DNA of 64,000 nt from JAFDWI01 sp964595905 (GTDB lineage: Bacteria > Actinomycetota > Acidimicrobiia > Acidimicrobiales > Iamiaceae). The number at the start of each line of letters is the position of its first letter. The first letter of the stretch is position 1. Where the stretch lies: contig CAZQSU010000002.1 of the NCBI GenBank assembly GCA_964595905.1, forward strand, positions 6,580 to 70,579, in the 5' to 3' direction. Below the pieces are notes generated by a model. It saw nothing but the letters and a program-made list of their open reading frames with translations. It was not told where the DNA came from and did no database searches. Shown piece after piece: positions 8,052 to 16,063 of this stretch. The position numbers and the translations under genes are program-made.

Positions 8052-8866
8052 CCGCCGCCGACCGACCGGGCGTGATCATCGCCGCCCACGACGAGGCGCG
8101 CCACATCGCGGCGTGTCTTGCGTCGATCGCGGCCGAAGGCGACTTCGACGTCGTCGTCGTGTGCAACGGCTGCCACGACGAGACCGCGTCGATCGCACGA
8201 TCGTTCGAGCCACCGGTACGGGTCGTCGAGCTGCCCGAGGCCGACAAGGCCGCCGCGCTCAACGCCGGTGACCGGGCCGTCGAGGGATTCCCACGCGTCT
8301 ACGTCGACGCGGACGTCACCTTCACGCCCGGGGCGCTCGGTGCCCTCGTCTCGGCGATCGGCGACGGTGCGCCGGCGGCGGCACCGCACGCAACGGTCGA
8401 CACGAGCCTCGCCGGGCGGACGGTGCGTTCCTACTACGCCATCTGGCGACGGCTCGGGGTCGTCGACACCGGGCTGTGCGGGTCGGGCGTGTACGCCCTG
8501 TCGGCTCGAGGTCGCGCCCGCTTCGGCGACTTCCCCGACCTGATCGCCGACGATCTGTTCGTCGACCAACGTTTCGGCCTCCACGAGCGTGCCGTGGTCC
8601 GACCCGGGGTCACCTACGCCGCGCCCGCGACGCTTCGTGCCCTTCTCGCCCGCAAGACGCGCGTGTTCGTCGGCAATCTCCAACTGGCGCGTCGCGGCCC
8701 GGCATGCCACCCCGACCGGCAGCCCGGCGACCGCTGGTACCGGGTCGTCGCACACGAGCCGCGGCTGGTCGCCCACGCGCCCGCGTACCTCGCGGTGTCG
8801 ATCGTGGCGAAGCTCCGCGCCCGTCTCGCGATGGCCCGTGCCGAGCCGCGGTGGGTACCGAGATGA
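8048..8866 (+). CDS. family 2 glycosyltransferase (first)
   Basis: The 272-residue protein has a GT-A fold start (GVIIAAHDEARHI), VVVVCNGCHDETA, a lysine-containing ADKAAALNAGD motif and the metal-binding DAD at 87-89 (VYVDADVTF). These are typical of family 2 glycosyltransferases. It lacks obvious membrane helices, so it should act at the cytoplasmic membrane face on a lipid-linked acceptor. The GTG start overlaps the Wzy stop by four bases (GTGA) and its stop overlaps the next ATG (ATGA), so it is translated as part of one operon. Donor and acceptor cannot be read from sequence. Confidence 0.88.
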   Translation: MTAADRPGVIIAAHDEARHIAACLASIAAEGDFDVVVVCNGCHDETASIARSFEPPVRVVELPEADKAAALNAGDRAVEGFPRVYVDADVTFTPGALGALVSAIGDGAPAAAPHATVDTSLAGRTVRSYYAIWRRLGVVDTGLCGSGVYALSARGRARFGDFPDLIADDLFVDQRFGLHERAVVRPGVTYAAPATLRALLARKTRVFVGNLQLARRGPACHPDRQPGDRWYRVVAHEPRLVAHAPAYLAVSIVAKLRARLAMARAEPRWVPR

Positions 8867-9825
8867 ACCGCCGCACGCACCCCGACGTGTCGATCCTGAT
8901 CGTGTCCTACGACACGGTGCATCTGACCGACCGGTGCCTGGACGCGATCCCCGCCGCCGCCGAGGATGCTGCCGTTCAGGTGATCGTGGTCGACAACGCC
9001 TCGGCCGACGGGTCCGTGGCGTGTCTGCGTGCCCACCATTCCGACGTCACCGTCGTCGCCAACCCGACCAACGTCGGCTTCGCCCGTGCGGTCAACCAGG
9101 CGGCGCGTCTCGCCACGGCGCCGCTGCTGTTGCTGTTGAACCCCGACACCGTGCCCCGACCCGGGAGCATCGACGCCATCGTCGACTTCGCCCGCGACCA
9201 TCCCGGACACGGGATCTACGGCGGCCGCACCCTCGACCTCGACGGCCGTCTCGACCCCCGGTCGTGCTGGGGGCAGCAGAGCCTGTGGAGCCTGCTGTGT
9301 TTCGCCACGATGGCCGACGCGGCGCGGCGCGGTTCGCGCCTGTTCGACCCGGAATCGCTGGGTGGGTGGGCTCGCGACACCGTCCGCGAGGTCGGCATGG
9401 TCACCGGGTGCTTCCTGCTCGTCGAACGGGCCGCCTGGCAGCGCCTCGACGGCTTCGACGAACGGTTCTTCATGTACGGCGAGGACGCGGACCTGTCGCT
9501 GCGCGCCCGTCGCGCCGGCTACCACCCGGTCGTGACCCCTGCCGCCGAGGTGATGCACGTCGGGGCCGGGTCGCCGATCGGATCCGACCACAAGACCCTG
9601 TTGCTGCTCACCGCACGAGCCACGATCCTGCGCCATCGCTGGAGCCCGTTGCGGGCCCGGGTCGGCATCGGGCTGCTCCTGACCGGGGTGGCGCTCCGGT
9701 CGGTCGCCGTCCGGCTGGGCACCCTCGGGCGCCCGGGACGACGTCGACCCTGGCCGGAGGCGTGGCGGCAACGTCACGTCTGGGCAGCGGGCTATCCATC
9801 CGCACCTTCGGAGGTGACCACATGA
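8863..9825 (+). CDS. family 2 glycosyltransferase (second, rhamnosyltransferase-like)
   Basis: This 320-residue protein shows SILIVSYDT, VVDNASADGS, NPTNVGFARAVNQ and the NPDT motif near residue 93. The acceptor-side GEDADLSLRARRAGY segment follows. The order matches the WcaA/RfbF-type GT2 enzymes, many of which transfer rhamnose or related deoxysugars. A hydrophobic C-terminal segment (VGIGLLLTGVALRSVAV) may associate with the membrane. It is coupled by ATGA overlaps on both sides, to the first GT2 upstream and the oxygenase downstream. The sugar specificity is not established. Confidence 0.88.
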   Translation: MNRRTHPDVSILIVSYDTVHLTDRCLDAIPAAAEDAAVQVIVVDNASADGSVACLRAHHSDVTVVANPTNVGFARAVNQAARLATAPLLLLLNPDTVPRPGSIDAIVDFARDHPGHGIYGGRTLDLDGRLDPRSCWGQQSLWSLLCFATMADAARRGSRLFDPESLGGWARDTVREVGMVTGCFLLVERAAWQRLDGFDERFFMYGEDADLSLRARRAGYHPVVTPAAEVMHVGAGSPIGSDHKTLLLLTARATILRHRWSPLRARVGIGLLLTGVALRSVAVRLGTLGRPGRRRPWPEAWRQRHVWAAGYPSAPSEVTT

Positions 9826-10688
9826 CGATCGGATCGACCCTCACATCGGCGCGCCGCACGGCGCTGACCGCGCTCCCCGACCCGCTGCGGCGAGCCGAGC
9901 TGGCCCCGCACGCCGGGCGCCTCGCGGCCGAGTTCGCCGCAGGGAGCCCCTTCCCGCACATCGTGGTCGACGACTTCGTCGACGCGACGGTCGCCGCCGC
10001 GATCGCGGAGGAGTTCCCGCTGCCCGACGGCGCCGCCTGGCAACGGTTCGCGACCACCCGGGAGGTCAAGTCGGCGCTGCGTGACCCCGAGCAGATGGGG
10101 CCGATGACACGGGCGGTGATCGACGAACTGAACGGGCAGGTGTTCGTCGAGTTCCTCGAACGCATCACCGGCATCACCGGGATCGTCCCCGATCCGCATC
10201 TGCTCGGAGGCGGACTGCACCAGATCGGCCGGGGCGGCCGCCTCGGGATCCACGCCGACTTCAACCGGCACGAACACCTGCAGCTCGACCGTCGACTGAA
10301 TCTGCTGCTGTACCTGAACCGCGACTGGTCCGACGACTACGGGGGTCACCTCGAGTTGTGGGACCGTGACATGACCGCCTGCCGCCGTCGCATCGCGCCG
10401 GTCGCCGGCCGCATGGTGCTGTTCGCGACAACCGACGACGCCCTGCACGGGCACCCCGACCCGCTCGCGTGTCCCCCCGATCGGGCCCGGCGGTCGATCG
10501 CGCTGTACTACTACTCCAACGGGCGCCCCTCCTCGGAGGTCGCGTCGGCGCACACCACGCTGTTCCACACCCGACCCGACACGAGCCGGGTCCAGCGGCT
10601 GGCCTCATGGGCCGCCGACGAGCTCGTGCCGCCGCTGCTGACCGACGCCGTGCGGCGTCGGGGTCACCGGCCGGCGAGCGACCGGTAG
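9822..10688 (+). CDS. 2-oxoglutarate/Fe(II)-dependent oxygenase
   Basis: The 288-residue protein contains the double-stranded beta-helix signature of prolyl-4-hydroxylase-like oxygenases. His144 and Asp146 occur in GIHADF, His209 in DALHGHP, and a basic RRS around residue 224 could bind the 2-oxoglutarate carboxylate. These enzymes couple decarboxylation of 2-oxoglutarate to hydroxylation; the substrate here may be a sugar, a glycolipid or a protein. It is the last gene of the rightward glycan operon (ATGA overlap with the GT2). Its 3-prime end overlaps the convergent GT4 gene by 25 bases. Homologs occur in bacterial capsule and LPS clusters, so glycan tailoring is plausible but inferred. Confidence 0.85.
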   Translation: MTIGSTLTSARRTALTALPDPLRRAELAPHAGRLAAEFAAGSPFPHIVVDDFVDATVAAAIAEEFPLPDGAAWQRFATTREVKSALRDPEQMGPMTRAVIDELNGQVFVEFLERITGITGIVPDPHLLGGGLHQIGRGGRLGIHADFNRHEHLQLDRRLNLLLYLNRDWSDDYGGHLELWDRDMTACRRRIAPVAGRMVLFATTDDALHGHPDPLACPPDRARRSIALYYYSNGRPSSEVASAHTTLFHTRPDTSRVQRLASWAADELVPPLLTDAVRRRGHRPASDR

Positions 10689-11944
10689 ACGCCGAGGTAC
10701 GCCTCCCGCTGGTGCGCCCACGCGAGGTCGGTCTCGACCCGCCGACGGCCCGTCGCCCCCATCTCCCGCCGTCGTGGCGCGTCGCTCAACAACAGGTCGA
10801 GTTCCTTCGCGAAGGCGCCGACGCGGTTCGGTGGCGCGTAGACCGCGGCGCCACCGGCGGTCACCCGGGTCTCGACCAGATCGAACGCCACCACCGGGAT
10901 CCCGAAGGCCATGTACTCCATGGTCTTGTTCATGGTGCTCAGATCGTTCAACGGGTTCAACGGGTCGGGGCACAGCCCGACGTCCGCGGTCGACAGGTAC
11001 GCGAAGACGATGTCGTCGGGCACCCGGCCGGTGAAGGTCACCCACTCGTCGAGGTCGGAGTCGCTCGCCAGTGCGCGGACCTCGTCGTAGCTGTCGCCGG
11101 CACCGATGAACACGAACTGGCAGTCGGTCCGGCCCAGGTCGTGCACGATGATGTCCACGGCCTCGATCGCGAGGTCCACGCCGTCCTGGGGTCCCATCAC
11201 CCCCAGATAGCAACACAGCAGCGCGTGGCCCTCGCGCAGCCCGGGTCGCGGCGGGCACCGGCGGAGGCGGTCGAGATCCGGCCCGGAGCGCACCACGGTC
11301 ACCTCCGCGGGCTCACGCCCTCCCCGGGTGAGCGCCACCCGACGGTACGACTCGTTGGTGGCGATGACGGCGTTCGCGGTCCGGAAGGTCATCCGTTCCA
11401 GCCACAACAGCCCGCGCAGCGCCAAGCCGTCGGCATCGGCGTCCGCGTCCGCGTCGGCGAAGCGCGACCGGAACAGCTCGGGGCACAGGTCGTGGTGGTC
11501 GAACACGAAGGCGCGGCCGGCAAGGCGTGCCGCGGCCCCGATGACGAAATAGGTGTCGGGAGGGTTGCACGCCTGCACCACGTCGATCCCGTGCCGGAGC
11601 GCGATCCACGCCGTGAGCGCCGCGGTCCGGGCCCAGCAGTAGGCGAACTCCACGAGGAAGTCGAGGGTCGTCGAGGTGGCCGGCGCGGGCCGGTAGCGGT
11701 GGATGCGCACACCCTTGCGCACCTCGAAGCGCGGTTCGCCGCGGTCGTTGGGACACACGACGTCGACCGTGTGGCCGTCGGCGGCGAGCGCGAGGCACTC
11801 GAGCCAGACGCGGCGGTCGAAGGGCACCGACAGGTTCTGGACGATGACGAGTACGCGCAGCTCGCCGAGATCGCGACGCCGCCGGGTCCGACGACGAGGT
11901 GGCGTCGGGCGCGTGGAACCGCTGCGGCGGCCACGCTTTCTCAC
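10664..11944 (-). CDS. family 4 glycosyltransferase
   Basis: The 426-residue protein has the two-domain GT-B pattern of family 4. The N-terminal VLVIVQNLSVPFDRRVW is followed by DHHDLCPELF in the acceptor domain. The C-terminal nucleotide-sugar site has CYLGVMGPQDGVD, VFIGAGDSYDE and PLNDLSTMNKTMEYMAFGIPVVAFD. The GTG start at 11944 overlaps the dehydrogenase stop as GTGA, with GAGGGAG upstream. An (Asp-Ala)n run at about residues 163-172 is encoded by a hexamer microsatellite. It probably builds the same glycan as the GT2 enzymes and may use the uronic acid donor made by the dehydrogenase. Confidence 0.88.
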   Translation of the reverse strand: MRKRGRRSGSTRPTPPRRRTRRRRDLGELRVLVIVQNLSVPFDRRVWLECLALAADGHTVDVVCPNDRGEPRFEVRKGVRIHRYRPAPATSTTLDFLVEFAYCWARTAALTAWIALRHGIDVVQACNPPDTYFVIGAAARLAGRAFVFDHHDLCPELFRSRFADADADADADGLALRGLLWLERMTFRTANAVIATNESYRRVALTRGGREPAEVTVVRSGPDLDRLRRCPPRPGLREGHALLCCYLGVMGPQDGVDLAIEAVDIIVHDLGRTDCQFVFIGAGDSYDEVRALASDSDLDEWVTFTGRVPDDIVFAYLSTADVGLCPDPLNPLNDLSTMNKTMEYMAFGIPVVAFDLVETRVTAGGAAVYAPPNRVGAFAKELDLLLSDAPRRREMGATGRRRVETDLAWAHQREAYLGVYRSLAGR

Positions 11945-13251
11945 CAGGCCACTCCCTCGTACCCCTCCTGGCGTTCCAGGGCCTCGGGAAGCGTTCCACA
12001 CAGGTCGATCAGCACCGGGGGCCGCGCGGCGTCGAGTGCGGCCACGACGCGCTCGTCCGCCCGGGCGACCAACGCGCAGTCCGCGCCCTGCAGTGCAGCG
12101 GTCGGATCGTCGGTGAGCAACCGCTGCAGATGCGGCAGGCGCGCCTCCATGAAGTCGCCGTTGCCGCCGAACATCCGGCGCGGGTTCACGTTGGCGTCGT
12201 AGATCTGCACGCCGATGCCCTTACCGAGCATCGCCTCGACCAACTGCACGTACGGGCTCTCCCGGAGATCGTCGGTTCCGGCCTTGAAACTCAGGCCGAG
12301 CATCGCCACCCGTCGCGCCCCGACGTCGATGACCCGGTCGAGCACGTTGTCGCGCCGACGATCGTTGCTGACGGCGATGTGGCTCAACATCGGCAGGTCG
12401 AGATCGTGGCGGCGCGCCACCTCCGACAGGGCCCGGAGGTCCTTGGTGAGGCACGAACCGCCGTAGGCGAATCCGGGACGCAGATAGGCCGGCGAGATGT
12501 TCAACTTCCGGTCCTCGCAGAACAGCGCCATGACGTCGCGGCTGTCGGCCCCGGTCGCCCGACACAGCTCGCCGATCTCGTTGCCGAAGGTCACCTTGAG
12601 TGCATGGAACGCGTTGCAGCACAACTTCAGCGCTTCGGCCGTCTCCGGCCGGACGACGTGCAAGGGTGCGGCCACGAACGAGAACAGTGCCCGGGTGACC
12701 TCCGCGGTGTGGTCGTCGTCGGCGCCGACCACCACCAGGGGCGGTTCGTGGAAGTCGCGGACGGCGGTCGTCTCACGCAGGAACTCCGGACAGGTTCCGA
12801 GGTGCAGATCGATGCCGAAGGTCCGTCCGCTGACCCCGGCGAGCAACGGCGCCACGTGATGACGCAGGGTCCCGGGTGGGACGGTACTCCGCACGAGGAT
12901 CGTCGGGTCGAACGTGGGATCGTCCCAGAGGGCGTCCACAGAATGCACCGCCGCGTCGACCGCGCTCAGGTCCACACGCCCGCCGCGGTCACTCGGGGTG
13001 CCGACGCAGATGAGGATCACGTCGGCCGTCGACGCGGCCCGGTCGTCGTCGGTCACCCACAGCGTGCGTCGCACCAGCGCCCGTCGGATCAGCTCGTCGC
13101 AGCCCGGTTCGACGACCGGTGAGCGACCGGCGCGGATTGCGTCGATCTTGTGATGGTCCGGGTCGATGCCGGTCACGTCGTGGCCGTGGTCGGCCAAACA
13201 GGCCGCGGTGACCGTGCCCACGTAGCCGAGTCCGAGGATCGCCACCCTCAT
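11941..13251 (-). CDS. UDP-glucose/GDP-mannose 6-dehydrogenase family, AlgD-like
   Basis: The 436-residue enzyme oxidises a nucleotide sugar twice to the uronic acid with two NAD+. It has the N-terminal dinucleotide motif GLGYVG (7-12), the central EALKLCCNAFHALKVTFGNEI helix and the catalytic cysteine Cys267 in GGSCLTKDL. The C-terminal domain runs SPYVQLVEAML, DANVNPRRMFGGN and LPHLQRLL. That last part, and the cysteine position, resemble GDP-mannose dehydrogenase AlgD more than UDP-glucose dehydrogenase. ATG 13251 is chosen because the Rossmann motif starts at once. It is the first gene of a leftward pair with the GT4. The product is therefore likely GDP-mannuronate, though UDP-glucuronate cannot be excluded. 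Confidence 0.87.
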   Translation of the reverse strand: MRVAILGLGYVGTVTAACLADHGHDVTGIDPDHHKIDAIRAGRSPVVEPGCDELIRRALVRRTLWVTDDDRAASTADVILICVGTPSDRGGRVDLSAVDAAVHSVDALWDDPTFDPTILVRSTVPPGTLRHHVAPLLAGVSGRTFGIDLHLGTCPEFLRETTAVRDFHEPPLVVVGADDDHTAEVTRALFSFVAAPLHVVRPETAEALKLCCNAFHALKVTFGNEIGELCRATGADSRDVMALFCEDRKLNISPAYLRPGFAYGGSCLTKDLRALSEVARRHDLDLPMLSHIAVSNDRRRDNVLDRVIDVGARRVAMLGLSFKAGTDDLRESPYVQLVEAMLGKGIGVQIYDANVNPRRMFGGNGDFMEARLPHLQRLLTDDPTAALQGADCALVARADERVVAALDAARPPVLIDLCGTLPEALERQEGYEGVAW

Positions 13252-13410
13252 GACGCTCGCCTCCCGAGCGCGATGGTGGGCCCGCGGCGCTCGCGTTCTC
13301 CGGCAGCGCCGTGATCCCGCCTCGACTTCGGTGCCGGCGTCGTCCTGCCCATGCCACACAAGAGCCGGCACCGGCGCTGTTGATACCACTCGGCGCGGCG
13401 GCCGCTCAGA

Positions 13411-13896
13411 TCACACGGTGATCCATTCGGTCTCGAGCAGCCAGGGGGCGTCGGCGTCGGTCATGATCAGGCAGAGGCGGACCGGTCCGTGCTGGAGCCC
13501 GTCGGCGTGGATCCGTTGGCCGTCGACGACCCCGTTCGTGGTCGACTCCGGCGTCTCGATCAGCAACGCCGCGGGGACGGCCCGCTCCACCGCCCCGTCC
13601 AGGTCGATCAGATCGGACCCGTTGGAACCCGGTGACCATGCCACGGTCACCGAACACCGGTCCGATTCGAAGATCGCCGTCGCCGCCGAAGCGTCCGAGG
13701 CCAGTGACGGTGACGGTGACGGTGACGGTGACGGTTCCTCGTCGGTCAACCGGGCGAGTTCGGTACCGCTCCGACGGAGTCGAAACGCCCGGGCGAGATC
13801 GTCGAGCAGACCTTCCGGCAGCGGATCGACCCGGCCGAACATCTCACGGAGCACCTGCGGATCGAGTGACTCCCACCTCTCGGTCTCACGTCCCAT
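13411..13896 (-). CDS. hypothetical protein downstream of ECF sigma factor
   Basis: The 161-residue product has an acidic N-terminal half (SLDPQVLREMFGRVDPLPEGLLDDLARAFRL is helical), a Ser-Pro repeat at about 55-63 and a C-terminal beta-rich part ending ETEWITV. No family is recognised. It lies 87 bases after the ECF sigma gene on the same strand, a common position for a sigma-associated partner, but it lacks the HxxxCxxC of zinc anti-sigma factors and has no membrane helix. The Ser-Pro run is encoded by five copies of GTGACG on the plus strand (13704-13733). Confidence 0.6.
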   Translation of the reverse strand: MGRETERWESLDPQVLREMFGRVDPLPEGLLDDLARAFRLRRSGTELARLTDEEPSPSPSPSPSLASDASAATAIFESDRCSVTVAWSPGSNGSDLIDLDGAVERAVPAALLIETPESTTNGVVDGQRIHADGLQHGPVRLCLIMTDADAPWLLETEWITV

Positions 13897-13983
13897 GACC
13901 CGTCCCGCCGAACGATGCGTTCATCACGGTGCACGCTACCGCGCGCGCCTTCGCTGACGGAGCGACGCCGCGGTACCGCTCAC

Positions 13984-14685
13984 TCAACCGGCCTCGTCGA
14001 GATCCTGTTCGGTGACGCCTCGTTCGGCGAGCCGGGCGCGCAGGTCGTCGAGGATGCGGGCCCGGGTGGGTCCGATGCTCCCCACGGGCATGCCGGTGAT
14101 CGCCGAGAGTTGCTTGTACGAGATCGGCGGATCCGACATGAGCAACGACAGCAGGGTCCTGGCTCGCTCCGGGAGTTCCGCATAGACCTGCCAGAGGGTC
14201 CGGTCACGGTCGCTGAAGAGAAAGTCGCGGTCGAGCCGGTCGTAGCTCGGCGGCAGCACCGCATCGATTTCGTCGCGCGGCGACGAACGCTGCAGGCGCT
14301 GTGAGACCCGGATCGCTTCGCGTCGCGCGGTCGTCGCGAGCCACGCCCCGACCCGGGTGGGATCGTCGATGGTACCGAGATGCTGGGTGAGCCGGAGCCA
14401 CGCCGTCTGGCAGACGTCGCACGCGTCCGCGTGCGACAGCCCCACACTGCGCGCGACCGAGAAGATCATGCGGCCAAAACGTGCCACCAGGGCGTCCCAG
14501 GCCTCCTGGTCACCGCGGTCGGCCGCCCGTACGAGTGCGACGAGGTCGTCCTCGTCGGCAGGTCGCACCGCGCCTCGTCTCCTTGGTGTCTCCACACGTC
14601 CACTGCCGATCTCTTGACCCATCGCACGTACCAACCCGATGTCCTTCGGCGTCCCCTCGAGGACCCCGGCCGTCTCCACTGTCAT
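13984..14685 (-). CDS. ECF-type RNA polymerase sigma factor
   Basis: The 233-residue protein has sigma region 2 at about 50-120 (RAADRGDQEAWDALVARFGRMIFSVAR, DACDVCQTAWLRLTQHL, WLATTARREAIRV) and region 4 at about 160-220 (LPERARTLLSLLMSDPPISYKQLSAITGMPVGSIGPTRARIL). It is therefore a group 4 sigma factor that redirects RNA polymerase. About 45 residues precede region 2, so the true start could lie at a later codon; ATG 14685 is used. The GPTRAR helix in region 4 is typical of the actinobacterial subgroup lacking a classical anti-sigma. The hypothetical gene downstream may be its modulator. The target regulon is unknown. Confidence 0.85.
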   Translation of the reverse strand: MTVETAGVLEGTPKDIGLVRAMGQEIGSGRVETPRRRGAVRPADEDDLVALVRAADRGDQEAWDALVARFGRMIFSVARSVGLSHADACDVCQTAWLRLTQHLGTIDDPTRVGAWLATTARREAIRVSQRLQRSSPRDEIDAVLPPSYDRLDRDFLFSDRDRTLWQVYAELPERARTLLSLLMSDPPISYKQLSAITGMPVGSIGPTRARILDDLRARLAERGVTEQDLDEAG

Positions 14686-14974
14686 GCGGTGTCAGCGACC
14701 GCACCGGCTCGTGACACGCATCAGCTACACGACGGGGACCGGGTCGTAAACGCTCTATGCAAGGCGTTTCCACCACCGTAAAGGAGCGCCCCTGTTTCGT
14801 CAAGCAATTCTCTCGAGAATCACCGGGTCTCCCGAATGACCGCCCTTTCCGTGCTGGCAAAGTCACGTATCGAATCTGGCATGCGTTCGAGTCCATCACG
14901 TTTGCATCTGAATGCGAGCGAGGTCACGGAGAGTGACGTCATCAGCACGCCTGGAACGGCATGACCGTCGGTCG
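14686..14974. other. intergenic region, nothing recognised
   Basis: About 290 bases separate the sigma factor start from the end of the GAF-ANTAR gene. It should include the sigma gene promoter. A small palindrome TCTCGAGA lies near 14812, but no operator, RNA gene or convincing ORF was found. Confidence 0.4.
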
Positions 14975-15736
14975 TCAGTCGAGGGCGACGGACTCGACGG
15001 CCGCGAAGTCGCGTCCATGGATCCGACCCGACAGGATGTCGTGGGCGACATCGGAGAGCGGCCGACGCTGCGAACGGGCGTGGTCACGCATCGCGGTGAA
15101 CGCCGCGTCGACATCGATGTCGAGGCGTTCGGCCAGCGTGCCCTTGGCCTGCTCGATGGCGACCCGTGAGGTGAGCGCCCGCTGGAGCTGTTCGGCGAGG
15201 TCGTGTTCTTCCCGGACCCGCTGTGCCGACAGGATCCCGATACTCGCGATCTCCGCCAGGCACTCCGCGAGGGCCAGATCGCGCGTCGGGAGTGCCCGCG
15301 GCTGGTGGTCGAACACGCTCAGCACCCCGATTCGATCGCTGCGGACCCACATGGGAACGGCCGAAACCGCCAGGAAACCGCTCTGAACGGCGTGGCGACC
15401 GAAGCGGCTCCACCGCTCGGCCGGGCCCTCGGAGCACGCCGCCAGGTCGGAAGCCACGACCGTCGCGCCGGTGCGGTACGCGTCGATGGACGGGCCCTCG
15501 GCGAACTGCACCTCGAAGGACTCGAGCGCATGCACGTCGTCGCTGGTGGAGGCGAGGATCCCCAGCTCGCCCGCTTTCGCCACGAGCATCACCCCGGCGG
15601 CATCGGAACCGAGCAGGCGACGGGTCTCCTGGCACAGGGCCGAAGCGAACTCGACGACGTCGTAGTCGTCGACGAGCGTGTCCGCGAGCCGGACGAACGT
15701 CGCCGCGACGTCGCACAACAGCTCATCGGCAGCCAT
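14975..15736 (-). CDS. GAF and ANTAR domain response regulator
   Basis: The 253-residue protein has a GAF domain at about residues 25-165 (LGSDAAGVMLV, FEVQFAEGPSIDAYRTGATVVASDL, GVLSVFDHQPRAL). A C-terminal ANTAR domain follows at about 185-240 (LTSRVAIEQAKGTLAERLDIDVDAAFTAMRDHARSQRRPLSDVA). ANTAR domains bind dual stem-loop RNA to prevent transcription termination; the GAF domain senses a small ligand or redox state. The start at 15736 is supported by GGAG six bases upstream, so the ATG at 15748 is not used. It is monocistronic with about 330 bases upstream. No ANTAR RNA target was found in the window. Confidence 0.85.
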   Translation of the reverse strand: MAADELLCDVAATFVRLADTLVDDYDVVEFASALCQETRRLLGSDAAGVMLVAKAGELGILASTSDDVHALESFEVQFAEGPSIDAYRTGATVVASDLAACSEGPAERWSRFGRHAVQSGFLAVSAVPMWVRSDRIGVLSVFDHQPRALPTRDLALAECLAEIASIGILSAQRVREEHDLAEQLQRALTSRVAIEQAKGTLAERLDIDVDAAFTAMRDHARSQRRPLSDVAHDILSGRIHGRDFAAVESVALD

Positions 15737-15748
15737 GACGCACTCCAT

Positions 15749-16063
15749 GCGAGATCATGAGCATCGGAGCACACCGGCCATTGCACGGACTCGGGCCTCT
15801 CGAAGCGGCCTGCAAGGATCGATCTATGGTGGGATCGTCGGCTCTCATCATGCCAATACCTCCTGCTGGATCGCCCCGCGATCTGGCCTGCGCCGATCAT
15901 CGGGCTCTCCGGACACCGTTTCGGCGTTGCCTCGGAGGAGCCATTCTGACATGTATCGCCGCCATGTGCGAGCGCGTGACGAGTCGTCCCTCGCTCTGCG
16001 ATCGGTTGCCGTGACCGGGTCCGTCGCCGGCGAGACCGCCCCGACGCCGGACGCCCGCTCCGA
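15749..16063. other. 315-bp intergenic region, no gene supported
   Basis: The stretch lies between folP and the GAF-ANTAR gene, both leftward. Plus-strand open frames crossing it have no recognisable family pattern and unusual Arg/Ser/Cys composition, so they are rejected. It probably carries the GAF-ANTAR promoter, but no motif was recognised. Confidence 0.4.

Noticed and set aside
1..13251. Mobile genomic island
   Set aside because: No integrase, transposase, tRNA-linked attachment site or direct repeats flank the polysaccharide region, and codon use resembles the rest of the window.
14975..15736. Extended start at 15748 for the GAF-ANTAR gene
   Set aside because: GGAG at the proper distance precedes the ATG at 15736, making the internal ATG the better start.
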